64,000 nt of DNA from Paenibacillus phoenicis (GTDB lineage Bacteria; Bacillota; Bacilli; Paenibacillales; Paenibacillaceae). Under the pieces are notes generated by a model. That model was not told the origin of the DNA, did no database searches, and saw nothing but the letters and a program-made list of their open reading frames with translations. The stretch spans positions 248,001 to 312,000 of the forward strand of contig NZ_JAYERP010000001.1 in the NCBI RefSeq assembly GCF_034718895.1. The letters are read 5' to 3'. The position numbers were made by a program, and so were the translations under genes. Positions 1 through 8,979 of this stretch are shown here, piece by piece (positions within the stretch are counted from its first letter, which is position 1; every line of letters begins with the position of its first letter).

Positions 1-195
1 CCGATGATTTACTTGACCAAGACGGAGCTCAAAACGATCCAAATCGGCTTGCGGATGTTCATTACGCAATATTCCGCTGAATATGGGTTAATTATGGCCG
101 CCAGCGTCATTTCGATCATTCCGGTGCTGATCGTCTTCCTCGCGCTGCAAAAATATTTTGTCCAAGGTGTGGCCTCGTCCGGCATCAAGGGGTAA
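1..195 (+). CDS. Carbohydrate ABC transporter permease, C-terminal fragment (MalG/LplC type)
   Basis: The window opens inside this gene; only about 64 C-terminal residues are seen, ending at TAA 193-195. They contain one hydrophobic segment (around IMAASVISIIPVLIVFLAL) followed by QKYFVQG near the end, a typical close of MalG-family inner-membrane permeases; the second MalG-type permease at 19612-20505 ends similarly (QKYFVKGVLVG). It would import a sugar together with a partner permease, lipoprotein and ATPase lying upstream of the window. It is followed after 34 bp by three polysaccharide-degrading enzymes on the same strand, so it probably feeds them their substrate. Family assignment is fairly sure; substrate is inferred. 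Confidence 0.85.
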   Translation, partial: PMIYLTKTELKTIQIGLRMFITQYSAEYGLIMAASVISIIPVLIVFLALQKYFVQGVASSGIKG

Positions 196-229
196 TAAAT
201 GGTAGTCTCGGATGAAAGGAGCTGAAGTA

Positions 230-2116
230 ATGAATAGTTTGACCGTTAATGCCCCGCTCCAAACGCGCAGCGACATGGTGAACGTGTTGGAAGAGCTGGT
301 GCATCCCCTACGGCCGTTCTATAGTGAAGGCGGCGCCCGGCTTGGGCTTGGCAAGAGCGGGGTATCCTACCCGGCGGCTGTAGCGGAAATGGAAGGGTTC
401 TCTCGGGTGCTGTGGGGATTAGTACCGTTGCTTGCGGGCGGCGGCAGCAGTGAGTTATGGGACGTTGTTCTGGACGGAATCCGCTGCGGCACGAACCCGG
501 ATCATCCGGAGTATTGGGGCGAGGTCGGCGATTATGATCAACGGCTCGTGGAGATGGCGGTTTTTGGCTACGCGCTGGCATTGATCCCGGAACACATTTG
601 GGAACCGCTTCACCCGGAGGAACGTGATCGGCTGTACCGCTGGCTGAATCAGATGAACCAGCATCCTTGTTACGATTGCAATTGGTTGTTCTTTAACGTA
701 CTGGTGAATGTGGGCTTCCGCAAAGCCGGCTTGCCTTACGATACGGAGCAGCTGGAGCGGAATTTGGACCGGCTGGACGCGTTTTATCTGGAGGACGGCT
801 GGTACAGCGACGGTGTCGGGGGACACAGCGACTATTACGTCCCGTTTGCCTTTCACTATTACGGGCTGCTCTATGCGCGTATCATGGAAGAGGAAGATCC
901 GCAGCGTTCGCAAGTGTATAAAGAGCGGGCCGCGTTGTTCGCCGACGATTTTCTCGCTTGGTTCGCCCCAGACGGGGCAGCGCTGCCGTACGGACGCAGC
1001 TTAACCTACCGTTTCGCCCAATCCGCCTTCTGGAGCGCACTGGCTTATGCCGGTGTGGACGTGTTGCCAATGGGGGTATTAAAGGGGCTGGTGCTGCGCA
1101 ATTTGCGCTGGTGGTTAAGCCGGCCCATTCGCAGTTCCGAGGGGCTGCTTACGGTGGGTTACGCTTATCCAAACCTGGTGATGGCGGAGAACTACAATTC
1201 GCCCGGTTCGCCGTATTGGGCGCTGAAAGCGTTTCTGCCGCTGGCATTGCCGGAGGACCATCCGTTCTGGACGGCGGAGGAGCTGCCGCTGCCGGAGCTG
1301 CCGGCGCTGAAGGTCCAGCGCCCGGCGCATCTTGTGCTGGCCCGCGATCCTGCGACCGGTCATGTAGCGGCCTTCAACACCGGCCATCGCGGCACGAACG
1401 AGCACACCCATACCTCGGCCAAATACGAGAAACTTGTGTATTCCACCGGGTTCGGGTTTAGTGTGCCGCGCGCGGAGTGGGGCTTGTCCCAAGGCGCGTT
1501 TGACTCCATGCTGGCGCTCAGCGAAAAGGGAGATAACCTGTACCGGGTAAGACGCCGGAACTTGGACACGTCAATTCAGGATAACGTGCTGTATGCGTTA
1601 TGGAAACCTTGGTCTGACGTAGAGGTGCGCTCCTGGATCGTTGCCGGACTCCCCTGGCATGTGCGGATTCATCACATCGAGACGAAACGACCGCTCGACA
1701 TCGCGGAGGGAGGATTCGCGCTGGGGGTGGAAACGGAGTTGACGGAGTGGATCGAGGGGACGGAACGGACAGGGCTGGTGGAGCTAAAAGAGAAGAGTGG
1801 AGAGGGCCGGATCGCTGCGGGAGCAGCAAGCCCCTTTGGAGCCAGCGGGGTGCAAAGCTTGCTTGGCTTCGAATCGGTCGAGCTGATTCGCCCGAACGCC
1901 AATACCAATGTTCTGTATCCTCGCACTGTTCTTCCCACGCTCCTCGCTTCCCTGGAACCGGGGGTACACCTGCTCGCGTCGGCGGTTTACGGCGATCCGT
2001 CGCCGGGAGCCTCATGGCAACCAATTACGCTTGATGCGTTAAACCTCGCGATAGGAGAGCGGGAGATCGTGATAACGACCTGCTCGGGGAACGAAATCCG
2101 TATTGAGCTGGCTTAG
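230..2116 (+). CDS. DUF2264 domain-containing protein
   Basis: A 628-residue protein matching the DUF2264 family, which occurs in polysaccharide-utilisation loci. The N-terminal half is rich in Trp, Tyr and acidic residues (for example GEVGDYDQRLVEMAVFGYA and DGWYSDGVGGHSDYY), as in alpha/alpha-barrel sugar enzymes, and the C-terminal third looks beta-rich. No signal peptide or membrane segment is visible, so it should act in the cytoplasm on imported oligosaccharides. An in-frame ATG at 212 exists, but AAAGGAG lies at 214-220, well placed for ATG 230, which I chose. It stands between a sugar permease and a heparinase-like gene. The biochemical activity of DUF2264 proteins is not known to me. 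Confidence 0.85.
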   Translation: MNSLTVNAPLQTRSDMVNVLEELVHPLRPFYSEGGARLGLGKSGVSYPAAVAEMEGFSRVLWGLVPLLAGGGSSELWDVVLDGIRCGTNPDHPEYWGEVGDYDQRLVEMAVFGYALALIPEHIWEPLHPEERDRLYRWLNQMNQHPCYDCNWLFFNVLVNVGFRKAGLPYDTEQLERNLDRLDAFYLEDGWYSDGVGGHSDYYVPFAFHYYGLLYARIMEEEDPQRSQVYKERAALFADDFLAWFAPDGAALPYGRSLTYRFAQSAFWSALAYAGVDVLPMGVLKGLVLRNLRWWLSRPIRSSEGLLTVGYAYPNLVMAENYNSPGSPYWALKAFLPLALPEDHPFWTAEELPLPELPALKVQRPAHLVLARDPATGHVAAFNTGHRGTNEHTHTSAKYEKLVYSTGFGFSVPRAEWGLSQGAFDSMLALSEKGDNLYRVRRRNLDTSIQDNVLYALWKPWSDVEVRSWIVAGLPWHVRIHHIETKRPLDIAEGGFALGVETELTEWIEGTERTGLVELKEKSGEGRIAAGAASPFGASGVQSLLGFESVELIRPNANTNVLYPRTVLPTLLASLEPGVHLLASAVYGDPSPGASWQPITLDALNLAIGEREIVITTCSGNEIRIELA

Positions 2117-2158
2117 TTAACGCCGCTGTTTTGGGCTGCGGTGGAAGGAGGAATGCTG

Positions 2159-3979
2159 ATGAACGTTCGCGAGGGCTGGGAGCAGCTGGCCGAAAGCCTG
2201 ATCCCTTTGAAGGCTGATGATTACTATCCGCACGGCAGCGGGCTGGCGTTTTGGGAATCGCTGCGCGAGGCGCCGGAGGCCCGGGCCGAGCTTGAAGTGA
2301 TCCGGAGCGAGGGGGAGCGGCTGCTGAAGTCCCCAGCGGAAGAGCTGACCTATTCGTTGTTTTCTTTATTTGCCGTTCAGGGTTCGCGGCTGGAGTATGA
2401 GCGGGTGTATTTTGAGAAGCGGCGGCGGCTGAACACCTTCGCCTTTCTGTCGCTGCTTGAACCGGAGTCGGCGGCGTACGAAGCGGCGCTGCGGGATGCC
2501 ATCTGGGCGATCTGCAGCGAGTTTACCTGGTGCTTGCCCGCGCATGTGGATGCGAAGCGTCCGGTCTCGGAGACCATCGACCTGTTCTCGGCGGAGACGG
2601 GGTTTGCGCTAGCCGAGTTATCTTTGCTGCTAGGCACGCGTCTACCGGAGCTGCTGCGGGTGCGGATCGCCGAACTGGTGGATGAACGGTTGTTCCGGCC
2701 ATTCCTTGAGAAAGGCCCTTACCATTGGGAGGAGCTGACGAACAACTGGTCGGCGGTTTGCGCTGGCTCGATTGGTTCGGCTGCGCTGCTGCTGATGACA
2801 GAACAGCGCGACTACGCCCGGCTGGCTCAGATTTTGGAGAAAACCGAGCGCAGCATGAGCTTCTATTTGCAAGGCTTCGGCGAGGATGGGGGTTGTCCGG
2901 AAGGGCTGGGATACTGGAACTACGGGTTTGGCTACTTTGTGTATTATGCCGACCTGCTGCTTAAGCGAAGCCGGGGGCAGCGGGATTGGTTCAACGAGGA
3001 CAAGGTACGGCGAATTGCCGAGTTCCAGCAAAAATGCTTTCTGGGCGGCCGTCTGGTCGCTAACTTCTCCGACGCGCAGCCATATGGGAGCGTCCAGCCC
3101 GGGCTGTCGCATTACCTTGCGAAGCGGTACGCGGAGGTGGAAGCTCCGCCTGCCTTGCTCCATGCGGATTACCGCGAGGATCACTGCAGCCGCTGGGCGC
3201 CGGCGCTGCGCAACCTGATTTGGCGGGACTGCAAGGCGGCAGGCACGGCGGAGTGGAGAGACGGCGACTTTGTGTTTGAGGACGCCGGCTGGTTGATCTC
3301 GCGCTTTACAACCGCAGGGGATACGTTTGGTTTTGCCGCAAAAGGCGGGCACAACGGGGAATCGCATAATCACAACGACTTGGGCCATTTCATGTTGGCG
3401 GGCGGAGGCGCGTTTTTTCTGTCCGATCTCGGGTGCGGGGAATATACGCGGGATTATTTTGGCGAGGCCCGGTATGGATATGACTGTAACGGCTCGCAAG
3501 GGCATTCCGTCCCGATCATCAACGGTCGTATGCAGCAGGAGGGACGGGAAAGGGCAGCTTCGATGATTCGCTGCGACACGTCTGCGGAAGCGTGCGAGTT
3601 CACCTTGGAGCTGTCCGGCGCCTATGAGGACGAAAATCTGCAGTCCTTCAACCGAAGTTGGGTTTGGAACAAGACGGAGCTGCCTAGCTTGGCGCTTCGG
3701 GACGACTTCCGGTTTACGGAAGCGCCGGACAGTCTGACGGAGCGGTTTGTGAGCCCGATTCAGCCGGAGATGGCCAGCCCGGGGCTGCTTCGTTTCGTTC
3801 GAGGCCGGCTGGCGCTGGAGCTGTATTACGACCCGAATCAGCTGGAGGCGGAGATTAAGGCACGAACCTACCGGGATCATTATGGGAAGGATTCGATATG
3901 GTACGCGTTGGATTTTCGGGTTAAGCAGCCGGAAGCGGGATTTGGCGTTGACTTTCTTTTCAAATTCGCCCGGCAATAA
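2159..3979 (+). CDS. Heparinase II/III family protein (polysaccharide lyase-like)
   Basis: A 606-residue protein of the heparinase II/III type: an N-terminal alpha/alpha toroid (NNWSAVCAGSIG near residues 194-205) and a C-terminal beta-sandwich region carrying GHNGESHNHNDLGHF around residues 397-411, the His/Asn-rich segment conserved in this family. Such enzymes cleave uronic-acid polysaccharides or oligosaccharides by beta-elimination, producing unsaturated ends. There is no signal peptide, so action on imported oligosaccharides is inferred. The start was set at ATG 2159 because AAGGAGG (2145-2151) sits about 7 nt before it; upstream in-frame GTG 2141 and ATG 2153 are poorly placed. The next gene, GH88, uses exactly the product such a lyase makes. 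Exact substrate unknown. Confidence 0.85.
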   Translation: MNVREGWEQLAESLIPLKADDYYPHGSGLAFWESLREAPEARAELEVIRSEGERLLKSPAEELTYSLFSLFAVQGSRLEYERVYFEKRRRLNTFAFLSLLEPESAAYEAALRDAIWAICSEFTWCLPAHVDAKRPVSETIDLFSAETGFALAELSLLLGTRLPELLRVRIAELVDERLFRPFLEKGPYHWEELTNNWSAVCAGSIGSAALLLMTEQRDYARLAQILEKTERSMSFYLQGFGEDGGCPEGLGYWNYGFGYFVYYADLLLKRSRGQRDWFNEDKVRRIAEFQQKCFLGGRLVANFSDAQPYGSVQPGLSHYLAKRYAEVEAPPALLHADYREDHCSRWAPALRNLIWRDCKAAGTAEWRDGDFVFEDAGWLISRFTTAGDTFGFAAKGGHNGESHNHNDLGHFMLAGGGAFFLSDLGCGEYTRDYFGEARYGYDCNGSQGHSVPIINGRMQQEGRERAASMIRCDTSAEACEFTLELSGAYEDENLQSFNRSWVWNKTELPSLALRDDFRFTEAPDSLTERFVSPIQPEMASPGLLRFVRGRLALELYYDPNQLEAEIKARTYRDHYGKDSIWYALDFRVKQPEAGFGVDFLFKFARQ

Positions 3980-4002
3980 GGAGAATGGAGGAACGAGGTC
4001 AT

Positions 4003-5145
4003 ATGCATATGGGAAACGAAAGGGCATGGGTGGAAGAGGCCTGGACGAAGTCGCTGGACAAAACGCTGCGGAACACGGCGAGAATTGGCTCCGGGTTTCC
4101 GCACGCCAGCAAAGGCGGGGTTTATGATCTGGCTGAGCCGGCCTGGTGGACAGCGGGCTTCTGGCCGGGTTTGCTGTGGCTGCTGTATGAGGGAAGCGGC
4201 CGGGAGGAATTGAAAGCGCTGGCACAAGAATGCGAGACCAAGCTGGATGAGGTGCTGGACGGCTACGTGCGGCTTGATCACGATCTGGGGTTTATGTGGA
4301 CGCTGACCAGCATCGCTTCCTATAAGCTGACGGGGAGTGAAACCTCGCGCATTCGGGCGCTGAAGGCTGCGAACTATTTGGCGGCCCGCTTTAATCTGAA
4401 GGGGCGCTATATTCGGGCCTGGAATCCGTGGAAGGAAGGGGAGCGGAATGAAGGCTGGGCGATCATCGATTGCTGCATGAACCTGCCGCTGTTGTTCTGG
4501 GCGTCCCGGGAGAGCGGCGATCCCCGATTCGCGCATGTCGCTGAAGCGCATTTGGACACCGTGCTCCATCATTTTGTTCGCGACGACGGCTCGGTCTATC
4601 ATATCGTGGTCTTTGACCCGGTCACAGGCGAGCGGGTTGGGCCGCAAGGCGGCCAAGGCTACGCGCCGGAGTCGGCCTGGTCGCGCGGGGCTGCCTGGGC
4701 GATCTACGGCTTGACGCTGGGCTTCCACCACACCGGTAAGCCGGAGTATCTGTCCGCCGCGAAGCGGGCGGCGGATTTCTTCCTGAGCCAGCTGCCGGAC
4801 GATCAGGTGCCGGCTTGGGATTTCCGCGCGCCGGAAGAGCTGCGCGAGCTGCGGGACTCGTCCGCCGGTGCCTGCGCGGCCAGCGGGCTGTTGCTGCTGG
4901 CGGAGAAGCTTGGCGGCGAAGGAACGGCCGCTACCAAGTACCGCGAAGCCGGCGAACGCATTCTGGAGTCGCTGTACGACAACTACGGCGCGTGGGACGA
5001 CCCGGCGGAAGAGGGGCTGATCCTGCACGGGACGAGCAACTACCCGCAGGGGACGAACATCGACGTTCCGCTGATTTACGGCGATTATTTCTTTGTGGAA
5101 GGGCTCGCCCGGCTGAAGGGCGGCGGGCCGACGTATTGGGAATGA
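4003..5145 (+). CDS. Glycoside hydrolase family 88, unsaturated glucuronyl/galacturonyl hydrolase
   Basis: A 380-residue GH88 enzyme that hydrates and removes the unsaturated uronic acid left on oligosaccharides by lyases. Two catalytic-type aspartates are visible: Asp94 in LDHDLGFMW and Asp156 in IIDCCMN. Their 62-residue spacing is close to that of Asp88 and Asp149 in the Bacillus sp. GL1 enzyme. WSRGAAWAIYGL near residue 226 is also typical. No signal peptide. The start could be ATG 3985, 4003 or 4009; GGAGG (3987-3991) and CGAGG favour 4003. The gene follows the heparinase-like gene by 23 bp and ends the operon before a strong terminator. The substrate may be a glycosaminoglycan, xanthan-like or gellan-like polymer; this cannot be decided here. 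Confidence 0.9.
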   Translation: MHMGNERAWVEEAWTKSLDKTLRNTARIGSGFPHASKGGVYDLAEPAWWTAGFWPGLLWLLYEGSGREELKALAQECETKLDEVLDGYVRLDHDLGFMWTLTSIASYKLTGSETSRIRALKAANYLAARFNLKGRYIRAWNPWKEGERNEGWAIIDCCMNLPLLFWASRESGDPRFAHVAEAHLDTVLHHFVRDDGSVYHIVVFDPVTGERVGPQGGQGYAPESAWSRGAAWAIYGLTLGFHHTGKPEYLSAAKRAADFFLSQLPDDQVPAWDFRAPEELRELRDSSAGACAASGLLLLAEKLGGEGTAATKYREAGERILESLYDNYGAWDDPAEEGLILHGTSNYPQGTNIDVPLIYGDYFFVEGLARLKGGGPTYWE

Positions 5146-5162
5146 GGCGGACGCAGATATGA

Positions 5163-5222
5163 AAACAGGGTTGCTATACAATCGCATCTGATAGCGATTG
5201 GAGCAACCCTGTTTATTTTTTT
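5163..5222. terminator. Bidirectional rho-independent terminator
   Basis: A 13-bp perfect stem (AAACAGGGTTGCT, 5163-5175, with its complement 5202-5214) encloses an inner inverted repeat and is followed by a T run to 5222. The A residues on its left give a weaker T run on the minus strand. It separates the GH88 gene from the convergent ArsR gene. Confidence 0.9.
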
Positions 5223-5228
5223 CTATGC

Positions 5229-6137
5229 CTATTTCTCTACATAAAACACTTCCGCGCTTGGATGCTCACCATAATTGCCAAAGCCCTTGCCAAACAACGT
5301 CAAGCCGCCCGGATAACGGGCGTCCGGCTCCACGGATAAGCGGAGCGTCCATTGCTTCTGCCGAATGTCAATGTCGTGAAGGGTGACGTCGGACATCTTC
5401 AAGCCGTCCATGTACGTACCGTCTGCCGTAATGCGCAGCCGTTTCAGCAGCCCATATTGATTCGCTTGTCTTGGCCACCACTCCGGGGTATATTTTCCCG
5501 GCTGCTCCCCGTAATCGCCAGGGCTCGTCCAGGTGCCCAAAAGCTTGCCGTTTAAGGTAAACGTAATATCCGATGGATAATCGTCCTTCGTTCCCGGGGC
5601 TTCGGACGCGATTTCCATCGTAAAGACCAGCTCCTCGGGCTTCTGGGAGGACAGCAAGTAATTGGGGGTTTTGTATTCGATATATCCCGTACCAAACCAT
5701 AGAATCGCAGCATGAATCCGTTCCGGGTCCCAGAAGTACCGGGGATCGTCAAAGCTTCCGATGATCTTGTCGGTCGTTGCGATGCCACAGGTTGGCTCGA
5801 TGTGAAAATCGGAGTAATGGCCTACCGGAATTTCAACCCGGTAGCTCTTGCGCTCGGCTGCCGCCTGCGCCGGAAACTGGATTTCTGCGCCGGAGACAGC
5901 AAGCGAGCAAATCTTCTGCAGGCCGCTCTTGCCGGGTGCCATATGGGTGGCGACTAGTCCGCATTCAGACAGCTTGCGCACATGCATGGTCATGATCGCG
6001 CTGGACAGCCCGACCGCAGCGGCTAACTCCTTAATGTTCATCGGGCGGTTGGCTAACAGACGCAGAATGTGCAGACGAACCGGGCTCGCCAGCGCCTCAT
6101 ACACGGGCAGCGATTGTTCAGATAAATCAAGTTTCAT
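5229..6137 (-). CDS. ArsR-type HTH regulator with large C-terminal sensor-like domain
   Basis: 302 residues. Residues 10-75 form an ArsR/SmtB winged helix (ASPVRLHILRLLANRPMNIKEL, then LSSAIMTMHVRKLSECGLV). The remaining 220 residues are far longer than in a plain ArsR protein and look like a beta-rich, aromatic domain (PTCGIATTDKIIGSFDDP, EWWPRQANQYG) that could bind a sugar; that role is inferred. It is divergent from the arabinofuranosidase gene, and the region between carries two near-identical inverted AT-rich boxes, one on its own promoter and one on the abfA leader. It is therefore probably the autoregulated controller of abfA. The start has GGAGG a few bases upstream. I do not know a characterised member with this exact architecture. 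Confidence 0.85.
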   Translation of the reverse strand: MKLDLSEQSLPVYEALASPVRLHILRLLANRPMNIKELAAAVGLSSAIMTMHVRKLSECGLVATHMAPGKSGLQKICSLAVSGAEIQFPAQAAAERKSYRVEIPVGHYSDFHIEPTCGIATTDKIIGSFDDPRYFWDPERIHAAILWFGTGYIEYKTPNYLLSSQKPEELVFTMEIASEAPGTKDDYPSDITFTLNGKLLGTWTSPGDYGEQPGKYTPEWWPRQANQYGLLKRLRITADGTYMDGLKMSDVTLHDIDIRQKQWTLRLSVEPDARYPGGLTLFGKGFGNYGEHPSAEVFYVEK

Positions 6138-6160
6138 GATGCCTCCACCTCACCCGAATT

Positions 6161-6181
6161 TTAGTTAATCATTATATTAAC
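6161..6181. promoter_or_regulatory. Candidate ArsR operator, copy 1
   Basis: TTAGTTAATC followed by ATTATATTAAC. It matches copy 2 (6289-6309) in inverted orientation at most positions and covers the -10 region of the regulator's own promoter, which suggests autoregulation. Confidence 0.55.
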
Positions 6182-6202
6182 GAAAAGTTATAAGTTTGAC
6201 AA
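6174..6202 (-). promoter_or_regulatory. Promoter of the ArsR-type gene
   Basis: On the minus strand, TTGTCA (6202-6197) and TAATAT (6179-6174) are separated by 17 nt. The -10 lies inside operator copy 1. Confidence 0.5.
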
Positions 6203-6238
6203 GCATCTTCCATGTCCTTGATTAATTTGGAAGTTTCA

Positions 6239-6268
6239 TTGACGAGTTTGCGGTCAGACGCCTATAAT
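6239..6268 (+). promoter_or_regulatory. Sigma-A-type promoter of abfA
   Basis: TTGACG (6239-6244), an 18-nt spacer, then a perfect TATAAT (6263-6268). The predicted transcript would begin just before operator copy 2. Confidence 0.7.
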
Positions 6269-6288
6269 ATTAGTCGAATAGTTATTTA

Positions 6289-6309
6289 ATTAATATTTAT
6301 ATTAACTAA
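6289..6309. promoter_or_regulatory. Candidate ArsR operator, copy 2
   Basis: Read on the minus strand this is TTAGTTAATA followed by TAAATATTAAT, close to copy 1. It lies between the abfA -10 and its ribosome site (AAGGAG 6308-6313), where a bound repressor would block transcription. Confidence 0.55.
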
Positions 6310-6324
6310 GGAGTGAAATGACGG

Positions 6325-7821
6325 ATGCCACTGCAAGGAGTGTTAAACGCCGATTCCGGCAAAGGAACGATTAACCGCAATATTTACGGTCATTTCTCTG
6401 AACATTTAGGCCGCTGTATTTACGAAGGGATTTGGGTTGGCGAGGATTCCCCGATTCCAAATACCCATGGCATTCGCAACGATGTTGTGGAAGCGCTTAA
6501 GCAAATCCGGATTCCGGTGTTGCGCTGGCCGGGCGGCTGCTTTGCCGATGAATATCACTGGAAGGACGGCATCGGTCCGAAGGAAGCACGTAAGCGGATG
6601 GTCAATACCCATTGGGGCGGTGTGGTGGAAAATAACCATTTCGGGACCCACGAGTTTATGGAGCTCTGCCGGCAGCTGAGCTGCGAGCCCTACATCAACG
6701 GCAACCTTGGCAGCGGAACGGTCCAGGAAATGTCGGAGTGGGTAGAATATCTGACCTTTGACGGCGTATCGCCGATGGCGGAGCTGCGGGCGCAAAACGG
6801 ACGCAAGGAGCCGTGGAAGGTGACTTATTTTGGCGTTGGCAACGAGAACTGGGGCTGCGGCGGCAATATGCGCCCGGAATATTATGCTGACGAGTACCGC
6901 CGGTATCAGACGTACGTCCGCAACTATGGGGATAACCGGATTCACCGGATCGCTTGCGGTCCAAACTCAGACGATTATAACTGGATGGACGTGCTGATGC
7001 GGGAAGCCGGACGGTTTATGGATTCCATCACGCTGCACTACTATACGCTGCCAACCGATAATTGGCAGGATAAAGGGCCGGCGACCGGGTTCGACGAGTC
7101 CGCCTGGTTTGCCACGCTGCAAAAAGCGCTTCGCATGGATGAGCTGATTACCCGCCACCGCACGATCATGGATAAATACGATCCGGAAGGCCGGGTCGGA
7201 TTGATTGTGGATGAATGGGGCACCTGGTACAATGTGGAGCCGGGGACCAATCCGGGATTTTTGTATCAGCAAAATACGATGCGTGATGCGCTTGTCGCCG
7301 GGCTTACGCTGAACATTTTCCACAAACATAACGAGCGCGTGCGGATGGCAAATATCGCCCAGACCGTCAACGTGCTTCAGGCCGTCATCCTGACGGAAGG
7401 CGAGAAAATGATCTTGACCCCAACGTACCATGTATTCGATATGTATAAGGTTCACCAGGACGCCGAGCTGCTGGATCTGTCGCTGGAAACAGGCAGCTAC
7501 AAGCTGGAGGGCAGCGAGATTCCGGCGGTGACCGCCACTGCGTCGCGGGATGCCGAAGGGAAGATCCATCTCAGCTTCTGTAACCTGCAGCCTCATGCGA
7601 ATACACAGGTGACGATCGACATTCGGGGCTTGGCAGGCAGCAGCTTGGCGGTGACCGGCACCACGTTGACCGGCGATTCGATCGATGCCCATAATACGTT
7701 TGCGCAGCCGGAGGCCGTAAAGCCGCAGCCGTTTGAGTCGTTTCAACTGGATGGCGGCAAGCTGACGGTTGATTTGCCGGCTAAATCGGTGACGACGCTA
7801 GAACTGGCGGCGAGGGATTAA
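6325..7821 (+). CDS. abfA: Alpha-N-arabinofuranosidase, GH51
   Basis: 498 residues, the usual length of intracellular GH51 enzymes that release terminal L-arabinofuranose from arabinan or arabinoxylan oligosaccharides. The acid/base Glu174 is in [11 protein letters not shown] and the nucleophile Glu297 in VDEWGTWY, close to Glu175 and Glu294 of the Geobacillus enzyme. There is no signal peptide. An out-of-frame ATG at 6318 precedes the chosen ATG 6325; the reading frame decides. It has its own promoter and operator opposite the ArsR-type regulator, so induction by a pentose or arabino-oligosaccharide is likely. No arabinose transporter or araA/B/D gene lies next to it in this window. Confidence 0.95.
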   Translation: MPLQGVLNADSGKGTINRNIYGHFSEHLGRCIYEGIWVGEDSPIPNTHGIRNDVVEALKQIRIPVLRWPGGCFADEYHWKDGIGPKEARKRMVNTHWGGVVENNHFGTHEFMELCRQLSCEPYINGNLGSGTVQEMSEWVEYLTFDGVSPMAELRAQNGRKEPWKVTYFGVGNENWGCGGNMRPEYYADEYRRYQTYVRNYGDNRIHRIACGPNSDDYNWMDVLMREAGRFMDSITLHYYTLPTDNWQDKGPATGFDESAWFATLQKALRMDELITRHRTIMDKYDPEGRVGLIVDEWGTWYNVEPGTNPGFLYQQNTMRDALVAGLTLNIFHKHNERVRMANIAQTVNVLQAVILTEGEKMILTPTYHVFDMYKVHQDAELLDLSLETGSYKLEGSEIPAVTATASRDAEGKIHLSFCNLQPHANTQVTIDIRGLAGSSLAVTGTTLTGDSIDAHNTFAQPEAVKPQPFESFQLDGGKLTVDLPAKSVTTLELAARD

Positions 7822-7827
7822 CGTCGG

Positions 7828-8100
7828 ATGGCGGATACGTCATGCAGAGTGTGCCGGGACGATTTCCGGGTGACGGAGGAGCAGATCCAACGTTTGTTGA
7901 AGACGACGGCGTTTGCGCCCGAGCGCAGGGTAAGCGAGGAGCAGTATCAGGATAGGCTGCGCGTTTGCGAAGCGTGTCCAAAGCTGATGGACGGGATGAC
8001 CTGCACGGTCTGCGGTTGTATCATCCCGGTGGTCGCCTGGCTGAAGGAGCGGCATTGCCCGCTGCCGGGCGGCGGATTGTGGGCGAGCATCGAGGCATAA
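7828..8100 (+). CDS. Small Cys-rich (zinc-ribbon-like) protein, DUF6171 type
   Basis: 90 residues beginning 6 bp after abfA. Cysteines are arranged as CRVCRDDF near the N terminus and CEACPKL with CTVCGC and a later HCPLPGG near the C terminus, a pattern that suggests metal binding. I assign it to DUF6171 from general resemblance, not from a search. The ribosome site is weak and overlaps the abfA end, which suggests translational coupling. Function unknown; a link to arabinose metabolism is not implied by its content. Confidence 0.7.
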   Translation: MADTSCRVCRDDFRVTEEQIQRLLKTTAFAPERRVSEEQYQDRLRVCEACPKLMDGMTCTVCGCIIPVVAWLKERHCPLPGGGLWASIEA

Positions 8101-8109
8101 CATGAAAGA

Positions 8110-8171
8110 GGCTTCGACTTTATGGCAGCAGGGTAGAACCTTGCTTGCGCGTAAAGGCGAAGCCCTTTTTT
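8110..8171 (+). terminator. Probable terminator after abfA and the small Cys-rich gene
   Basis: GGCTTCG (8110-8116) pairs with CGAAGCC (8158-8164) across a long loop and is followed by six T residues (8166-8171). The long loop makes this less certain than other terminators here. Confidence 0.5.
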
Positions 8172-8210
8172 CGGATGGAGAGATTTCGGTATGGGGGAGT
8201 TCAGGTCAGG

Positions 8211-8882
8211 CTATTTCGCCTCCTCCAACAGTTCCTTCGTATTGTTGCGCACGTTCCCAACGGCTGGGGATACGGGGTAAGCCCGCATTTTTGCGGCATC
8301 GTAAGGTTGAAGCAGCTTTAGCAGCGATCCCGTATCCGTGTTGTCCCGGGCCAGCCACTCGGCTTCATGTTCAGGTTGCAGGATCACGGGCATCCGGTTA
8401 TGGATCTCAGCCATCAGCGAGTTGGGCTCCGTGGTGATGATCGTGCAGGTTGCCAGCTTGTTTCCTTGCGGATCGCTCCAGATGTCGTACAGGCCGGCAA
8501 AGGCGAAGGGGCTCCCGTCCTTCATGACGATCCGATAGGGCTGCTTGCCTCCGGCCCGCTGTTGCCATTCGTAGAATCCGTCAGCGGGGATGAGGCAGCG
8601 CCGGGTTGTCAGCAGCTTCCGAAACGCCGGTTTGTCCGGGAGCGACTCGGCGCGGGCGTTGATCATGCTGGCGCCGATCTTATCCTCCTTCGCCCAGAAC
8701 GGCACCAGGCCCCAGCGCAGCTCGCCCAGCCGATTGCCCTGCTTGCCCGCAATGACGGCGGGGATGAATTGCATCGGCGCTACATTATAGTTTGGGGCGA
8801 ATTTCGCCAGCCGGTTTTCCATGATGAGATACCGGACTATCAGTTCGTCCAGAGGAAGCGTAATCGTAAAACGGCCGCACAT
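8211..8882 (-). CDS. SOS response-associated peptidase, YedK/HMCES family
   Basis: 223 residues. The protein begins MCGRFT, so after Met removal Cys2 is the N-terminal nucleophile that cross-links to abasic sites in single-stranded DNA. Other family signatures are NYNVAPMQ, INARAESLPDKPAF, LIPADGFYEW and AEIHNRMPVIL (active-site His). The known role is to shield abasic sites at stalled forks. GGAGG precedes the ATG by 7 nt. It stands alone between two unrelated transcription units, and I saw no clear LexA box in its short upstream region. Confidence 0.95.
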   Translation of the reverse strand: MCGRFTITLPLDELIVRYLIMENRLAKFAPNYNVAPMQFIPAVIAGKQGNRLGELRWGLVPFWAKEDKIGASMINARAESLPDKPAFRKLLTTRRCLIPADGFYEWQQRAGGKQPYRIVMKDGSPFAFAGLYDIWSDPQGNKLATCTIITTEPNSLMAEIHNRMPVILQPEHEAEWLARDNTDTGSLLKLLQPYDAAKMRAYPVSPAVGNVRNNTKELLEEAK

Positions 8883-8979
8883 GGGGAGACCTCCATTGTA
8901 TGGATCTATTCGTGGTATTCGTGATTCGTGGATTCACATTTTGTTGTATCCATTGTAATCGATTTGCTTACAGGCCTGC

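Noticed and set aside
2642..4225. Long minus-strand open frame (527 codons) opposite the heparinase and GH88 genes
   Set aside because: It is a shadow of GC-rich codons; it has no ribosome site, spans two real genes and its translation is Arg/Pro-rich without recognisable domains.
3880..5187. Minus-strand open frame (435 codons) opposite GH88
   Set aside because: Same reason; it also crosses the terminator at 5163-5222.
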